Shown in pieces: positions 4,449-6,495 of a stretch of 6,495 nt of DNA (position 1 is the first letter of the stretch; every line of letters begins with the position of its first letter). A program made the translations under genes and the position numbers. The notes below the pieces were generated by a model. The model saw only the letters and a program-made list of their open reading frames with translations. It was not told where the DNA came from and made no database searches. Source of the stretch: Spirochaetales bacterium (lineage in GTDB: Bacteria; Spirochaetota; Spirochaetia; Sphaerochaetales; Sphaerochaetaceae); NCBI GenBank assembly GCA_012519125.1, contig JAAYQY010000397.1, positions 1 through 6,495 on the forward strand. Direction: 5' to 3'.

Positions 4449-6495
4449 TTACGCTTCAACGTACCCGAGCAGGTAGCTGTACGAGGTGTACACTTCTTCG
4501 ATCAGGGCAGCCACTTCGTCGGTGACTCCTTCCTCATCTCCGGTCAGGATTCCATCAGCATCCATCGAGCAATTATGAATCTTGCCGTCAAGCCGAATCA
4601 GGATATCCTCACCCTCTGCAAAGAAGCCGCTGTTCTCAGAGTTCTCAAAGTCCTCCTTGAGGCTGAACAGAGTGAACTTCTTGCGGTACGGACCTCCATC
4701 ATAGGGACAGAAGGTTTCACAGTTTCCGCATTCGTTGCAGTAGGCATCGAGATGGAGAATCTGGAACGGATCGGCAAAGATCCCGGTATTTCGCACATCA
4801 ATGGCGACGTTTGCCCGATTCGGGCATACATCCACACACTTATTGCACAGGTAGGAGCATTCAAGACAGCGAGCAGCTTCAGTTGCGGCAAACTCCTTGT
4901 CCCCAAAATTCTTGGAGGAGAGAATCATACGCTTCTTTTCGGCAACCTCAGCGAAGAACTCATTCTCATCCGCTTCCAGTTCCACACGCTCTTCGTCGGT
5001 CATCTCCTCATCATCATCCTCATCGCAGTCGCAACCATCTTCACAGGTGCACTCGTGCTCCTCGTCATGGTCATGGCCACACCCACAACCATCTTCTTCG
5101 TCCTCTTCAGGACCAAGAATCTTGTCAATGGCAGCTTCCACTGCACTTCGGGCACTGGCGATACAGCGTACGACGGTGGAGGGTCCGCTCTGGACATCAC
5201 CGATGACATACACATTCTCCATCTTCGATTCCTTGGTCTCTTCGTCGGAGATGGGCCATCCCTTCTCATTCACCGGCACTCCATACCAAGTCAGTCTTTC
5301 GGTATCAGCATGCTCGCCAATGGCCGTGATCATGGTGTCAGCCTCGATGGTGAAGGTTTCGTCAGTGGCAACAGGTCTTCTTCTGCCGCTGGCATCCTTT
5401 TCCCCAAGAGCCATCTTGCGTACGGTCAGCACATTGCCGTCGAAGCGCTCAGGATTGGCAAGGAAGAGGAAATCGATGTTTTCCTTCTTTGCAAGTCCGT
5501 ACTCCTCATGGTCGGCAGGCATCTCGTTCTCGGTCCTGCGATAGATGACCGAAACCTTTTCTACGCCGGGAATGCGCAGGGCTGCGCGGGCACTGTCCAT
5601 TGCAGTGTTCCCACCACCGACAACCACCACATGCTTGCCCAACGAAAGTGTGGTGGGATCCTTGCGGAAGGAAGCGAGGAAGGAGAGCGACGGCCGTACC
5701 CGGCTGCGGTCCCCCACCAACGGGATGTCATTGTCCACTTCACTGCCGATGGCGTAGAAGATATAGGAGTACCCTGCATTACGCAGTGCTTCAACAGTCA
5801 TCTTCTCAGTCTCAACACCAAAGTTGAACTGTACGCCGTGGGCTTTGATGAACTCAACATCACTTTCAATTGCTTCAACAGGCAGGCGGAAACCGGGGAT
5901 GACATGGCGAACCACACCACCGGCACTCTCCTCCCGCTCGAAGACAGCGGTGTCAAAACCAGCACGAGCGAGGAAGTAGGCAGCACTCAGGCCGGCAGGA
6001 CCGGCACCGATGACCGCTGCTTTCACGTCCGTCTTGTCGGTGGCTCCTTCCCACATGCTCTTGAACTCGTCAAACCCGTTCTCCACGGCAATGCGCTTCA
6101 TATCGCGAATATGTACCGCACCCTCATAGTCCATGCGTGTGCAATGGAGCTGGCACTGGTGATCACAGATATGACCGGTAATGGCAGGAAGGGCGTTCTT
6201 GTCATAAATGAGGGCAAGGGCTTCACCGTAGCGACCCTGGCCGACCAACTGTACGTACTCGGGAACATCCTGATGGATCGGGCAAGCGACCTGGCAGGGG
6301 GCGACATAGCAATCGAAGAGCGGAAGCTTTTCCCCGATCTTGATCGTATCTTCCCCACGGAACTCCTTGCCGGTCACCTCAAAGTCGGTGGTGCGGGAAG
6401 TCTCGGAGAGCTTCTCAACCTTCTTCACATCGATGCCTTCCATCGACCAGGCCTTGCTGGTGTTCAGGATTTCCACCATCTGCTTGAGGCGGGTG
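4449..6495 (-). CDS. ygfK: YgfK, flavin/iron-sulfur oxidoreductase (C-terminal ~680 residues)
   Basis: The frame is open to the right edge (TRLKQ precedes the Met at 6479). The true start lies outside, as E. coli YgfK is about 1030 residues. Counting from that Met, a DPD/GltD-type iron-sulfur domain has cysteines at 57, 62, 66, 105, 109 and 113. An FAD-binding GAGPAG is at 159-163 region with AGGVVRHVIPGFRLP after it. An NAD(P)-type GGGNTAMDSAR lies near 288-298 with IYRRTENEMPA following, and VIGDV near 425-429 is the second flavin motif. An acidic Cys/His-rich linker spans about 457-493. The tail has two 4Fe-4S sets, CLECSYLCNKCVDVCP (538-553) and CNECGNCETFCP (581-592). This is an electron-transfer protein that probably exchanges electrons between NAD(P)H and a partner such as the YgfM/XdhD molybdenum enzyme. 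The 'selenate reductase' name is historical. Genetic evidence in gut bacteria ties ygfK to anaerobic urate degradation, but its reaction is inferred. Confidence 0.93.
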   Translation of the reverse strand, partial: TRLKQMVEILNTSKAWSMEGIDVKKVEKLSETSRTTDFEVTGKEFRGEDTIKIGEKLPLFDCYVAPCQVACPIHQDVPEYVQLVGQGRYGEALALIYDKNALPAITGHICDHQCQLHCTRMDYEGAVHIRDMKRIAVENGFDEFKSMWEGATDKTDVKAAVIGAGPAGLSAAYFLARAGFDTAVFEREESAGGVVRHVIPGFRLPVEAIESDVEFIKAHGVQFNFGVETEKMTVEALRNAGYSYIFYAIGSEVDNDIPLVGDRSRVRPSLSFLASFRKDPTTLSLGKHVVVVGGGNTAMDSARAALRIPGVEKVSVIYRRTENEMPADHEEYGLAKKENIDFLFLANPERFDGNVLTVRKMALGEKDASGRRRPVATDETFTIEADTMITAIGEHADTERLTWYGVPVNEKGWPISDEETKESKMENVYVIGDVQSGPSTVVRCIASARSAVEAAIDKILGPEEDEEDGCGCGHDHDEEHECTCEDGCDCDEDDDEEMTDEERVELEADENEFFAEVAEKKRMILSSKNFGDKEFAATEAARCLECSYLCNKCVDVCPNRANVAIDVRNTGIFADPFQILHLDAYCNECGNCETFCPYDGGPYRKKFTLFSLKEDFENSENSGFFAEGEDILIRLDGKIHNCSMDADGILTGDEEGVTDEVAALIEEVYTSYSYLLGYVEA
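5001..5111 (-). other. Acidic Cys/His-rich linker within YgfK
   Basis: The segment encodes 37 residues, nearly all Glu, Asp, Gly, Cys or His. It includes GCGCGHDHD, EHECTCEDGCDC and a run of acidic residues. It sits between the end of the flavoprotein core (after IDKILG) and the C-terminal ferredoxin-like domain. The Cys and His spacing (CxC, HxH, HxCxC, CxC) suggests possible metal binding rather than a standard 4Fe-4S cluster. It may be a lineage-specific insert, and no function is known to me. Confidence 0.6.

Noticed and set aside
4897..5544. A serine-rich 215-codon open frame on the plus strand
   Set aside because: It is the complement of the ygfK flavoprotein and acidic-linker coding region. 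The Ser runs are the reverse reading of Glu/Asp codons.
4449..6479. The Met at 6479 as the start of a complete 676-residue protein
   Set aside because: The reading frame is open upstream to the window edge, and YgfK proteins are about 350 residues longer at the N-terminus.

Overview
All genes in this window lie on the minus strand. In order of transcription they are ygfK (C-terminal two thirds, entering at the right edge), ssnA, ygeY, a 320-bp gap with regulatory features, an 8-oxoguanine deaminase-type amidohydrolase, and the first 47 codons of ygfM (leaving at the left edge). These are members of the anaerobic purine/urate-catabolism gene set that older annotation calls 'selenium metabolism' or 'putative selenate reductase' genes. 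In Escherichia coli the order is ygfK-ssnA-ygfM-xdhD, so here ygeY and a purine deaminase sit between ssnA and ygfM. No mobile element, tRNA, rRNA or CRISPR array was seen.

Region by region: 6495-4449 encodes a flavin/iron-sulfur oxidoreductase related to the pyridine-nucleotide half of dihydropyrimidine dehydrogenase and the GltD family. It carries an unusual acidic Cys/His-rich linker. ssnA (4437-3115) starts with TTG behind a strong ribosome binding site 11 nt after the ygfK stop. ygeY (3063-1849) is an M20-type metallohydrolase. Position 1848-1529 holds a 13-bp hairpin, a TATAAT box, a folded leader of about 200 nt ending in a second hairpin with a T7 tract, and a good ribosome binding site. 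The deaminase gene (1528-140) overlaps ygfM by 4 bp (ATGA).

How the genes may work together: the deaminase would feed oxidised or amino purines into the pathway. YgfM would be the FAD subunit of a molybdenum hydroxylase whose large subunit probably lies just left of the window. YgfK would supply or accept electrons. SsnA and YgeY would be hydrolases acting on purine or ring-opened intermediates. These roles are inferred from family and neighbourhood, because the chemistry of YgfK, SsnA and YgeY cannot be read from the sequence.

The organism is probably an anaerobic or fermentative bacterium with moderately high GC, judged by eye, and strong AGGAGG-type ribosome binding sites. A spirochaete or Firmicute would fit, but the window alone does not settle it.

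The most interesting item is the leader before the deaminase gene. Two hairpins have loops that are perfectly complementary (AGGGG with CCCCU), and an intrinsic terminator follows just before the gene. This looks like a transcription-attenuating riboswitch, and I could not match it to a class I know.
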